A DNA stretch of 5,892 nucleotides from Candidatus Paceibacter sp. GTDB lineage: Bacteria > Patescibacteriota > Minisyncoccia > UBA6257 > GWB1-50-10. The notes under the pieces are model-generated. The model was not told where the DNA came from. It saw nothing but the letters and a program-made list of their open reading frames with translations, and did not search any database. The translations under genes were made by a program, and so were the position numbers. Positions within the stretch are counted from its first letter, which is position 1. Every line of letters starts with the position of its first letter. Location of the stretch: positions 1 to 5,892 of the forward strand of contig DYGP01000045.1 of the NCBI GenBank assembly GCA_020724685.1, written 5' to 3'. Positions 5,635 through 5,892 of this stretch are shown piece by piece.

Positions 5635-5892
5635 TTTTTGAAACGTATGCCCAATATCAGGTCGGAAACGTTGGATCCGGTCGCTCCGGTTTCGATATAA
5701 TCTCCCGTGCGACTGAAAAATCCGAACGAATCGTTGTTGTTGAGATATTCCGATACGTCAATATTTTTTTCGACGGCATGTTTTTTCGTTATTATATCAC
5801 AGATCCCTCCGGCAAATTCCGTATTGTCGATGCCGTCCGACGCAACGGAGATCACCATGTCCCGATCGTCGGCAAATCTGAGGGCGGAAAGT
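5631..5892 (-). CDS. Glycerate 2-kinase, C-terminal MOFRL domain (5' part beyond window)
   Basis: The last 86 or so residues of a MOFRL-family (type II) glycerate kinase; the frame is open to the window edge, so the start lies outside. The visible part reads LSALRFADDRDMVISVASDGIDN, then TEFAGGICD and NNNDSFGFFSRTGDYIETGATGSNVSDLIL. This matches the conserved family blocks (TDGIDGPTDAAG, NDSY-FF, TGPTGTNVNDL) with minor changes: Ser for Thr and one residue fewer after DGID. The family phosphorylates D-glycerate with ATP, normally giving 2-phosphoglycerate, which enolase turns into PEP. The ATG at 5858 is internal and not the true start. The gene ends in TGA overlapping the ppsA ATG, so the two form one operon around the PEP node. 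The N-terminal DUF4147 nucleotide-binding part is not visible. Confidence 0.9.
   Translation of the reverse strand, partial: LSALRFADDRDMVISVASDGIDNTEFAGGICDIITKKHAVEKNIDVSEYLNNNDSFGFFSRTGDYIETGATGSNVSDLILGIRFKK

Noticed and set aside
1..5892. Mobile elements, CRISPR arrays, tRNA or rRNA genes
   Set aside because: I saw no transposase, integrase, repeat-spacer pattern, long terminal inverted repeats or tRNA-like cloverleaf by eye. Nearly all the sequence is accounted for by the genes listed.

Overview
All recognisable genes lie on the minus strand, so the window is best read from right to left. It looks like ordinary, gene-dense bacterial chromosome. TGA is used as a stop, so the standard bacterial code fits. 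Every CDS has a recognisable family: a glycerate kinase, PEP synthase, an M50 membrane protease, an initiating sugar-phosphate transferase and two GT4 glycosyltransferases. I see no phage, IS, tRNA, rRNA or CRISPR signal. Compact gene packing, a PpsA with features I associate with candidate-phyla (Patescibacteria-like) or archaeal relatives, and a short sugar transferase would fit an uncultured Patescibacteria-type genome. That placement is only a guess.

Right block (5892 to about 3129), central carbon metabolism: the C-terminal MOFRL domain of a glycerate 2-kinase (start outside the window) overlaps by 4 nt (ATGA) the start of a complete phosphoenolpyruvate synthase (ppsA, 813 aa). A hairpin terminator follows ppsA. 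Glycerate kinase feeds 2-phosphoglycerate towards PEP and PpsA makes PEP from pyruvate, so the pair converges on the PEP node.

Middle block (about 3123 to 2260), a single-gene unit: a near-consensus sigma70-type promoter (TTGACT, 17 bp, extended TATAAT), a strong Shine-Dalgarno, a GTG-started M50 (site-2-protease-like) membrane metalloprotease of 249 aa, and a 10-bp-stem terminator.

Left block (2245 to 1), surface-glycan synthesis: a small monotopic phosphoglycosyl transferase (202 aa), then a GT4 glycosyltransferase (374 aa from its likely start at 1539), then a second GT4 glycosyltransferase overlapping it by 4 nt and cut by the window edge. The first enzyme would load a sugar phosphate on a polyprenyl phosphate carrier and the GTs would extend it. 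The first two genes of this block have -10-like hexamers only 6-8 nt before their ATG and no good ribosome binding site, so leaderless transcripts are possible. This is the most testable unusual feature. I found no evidence for a novel multi-gene system; the families are known and the interest lies in gene organisation and expression signals.
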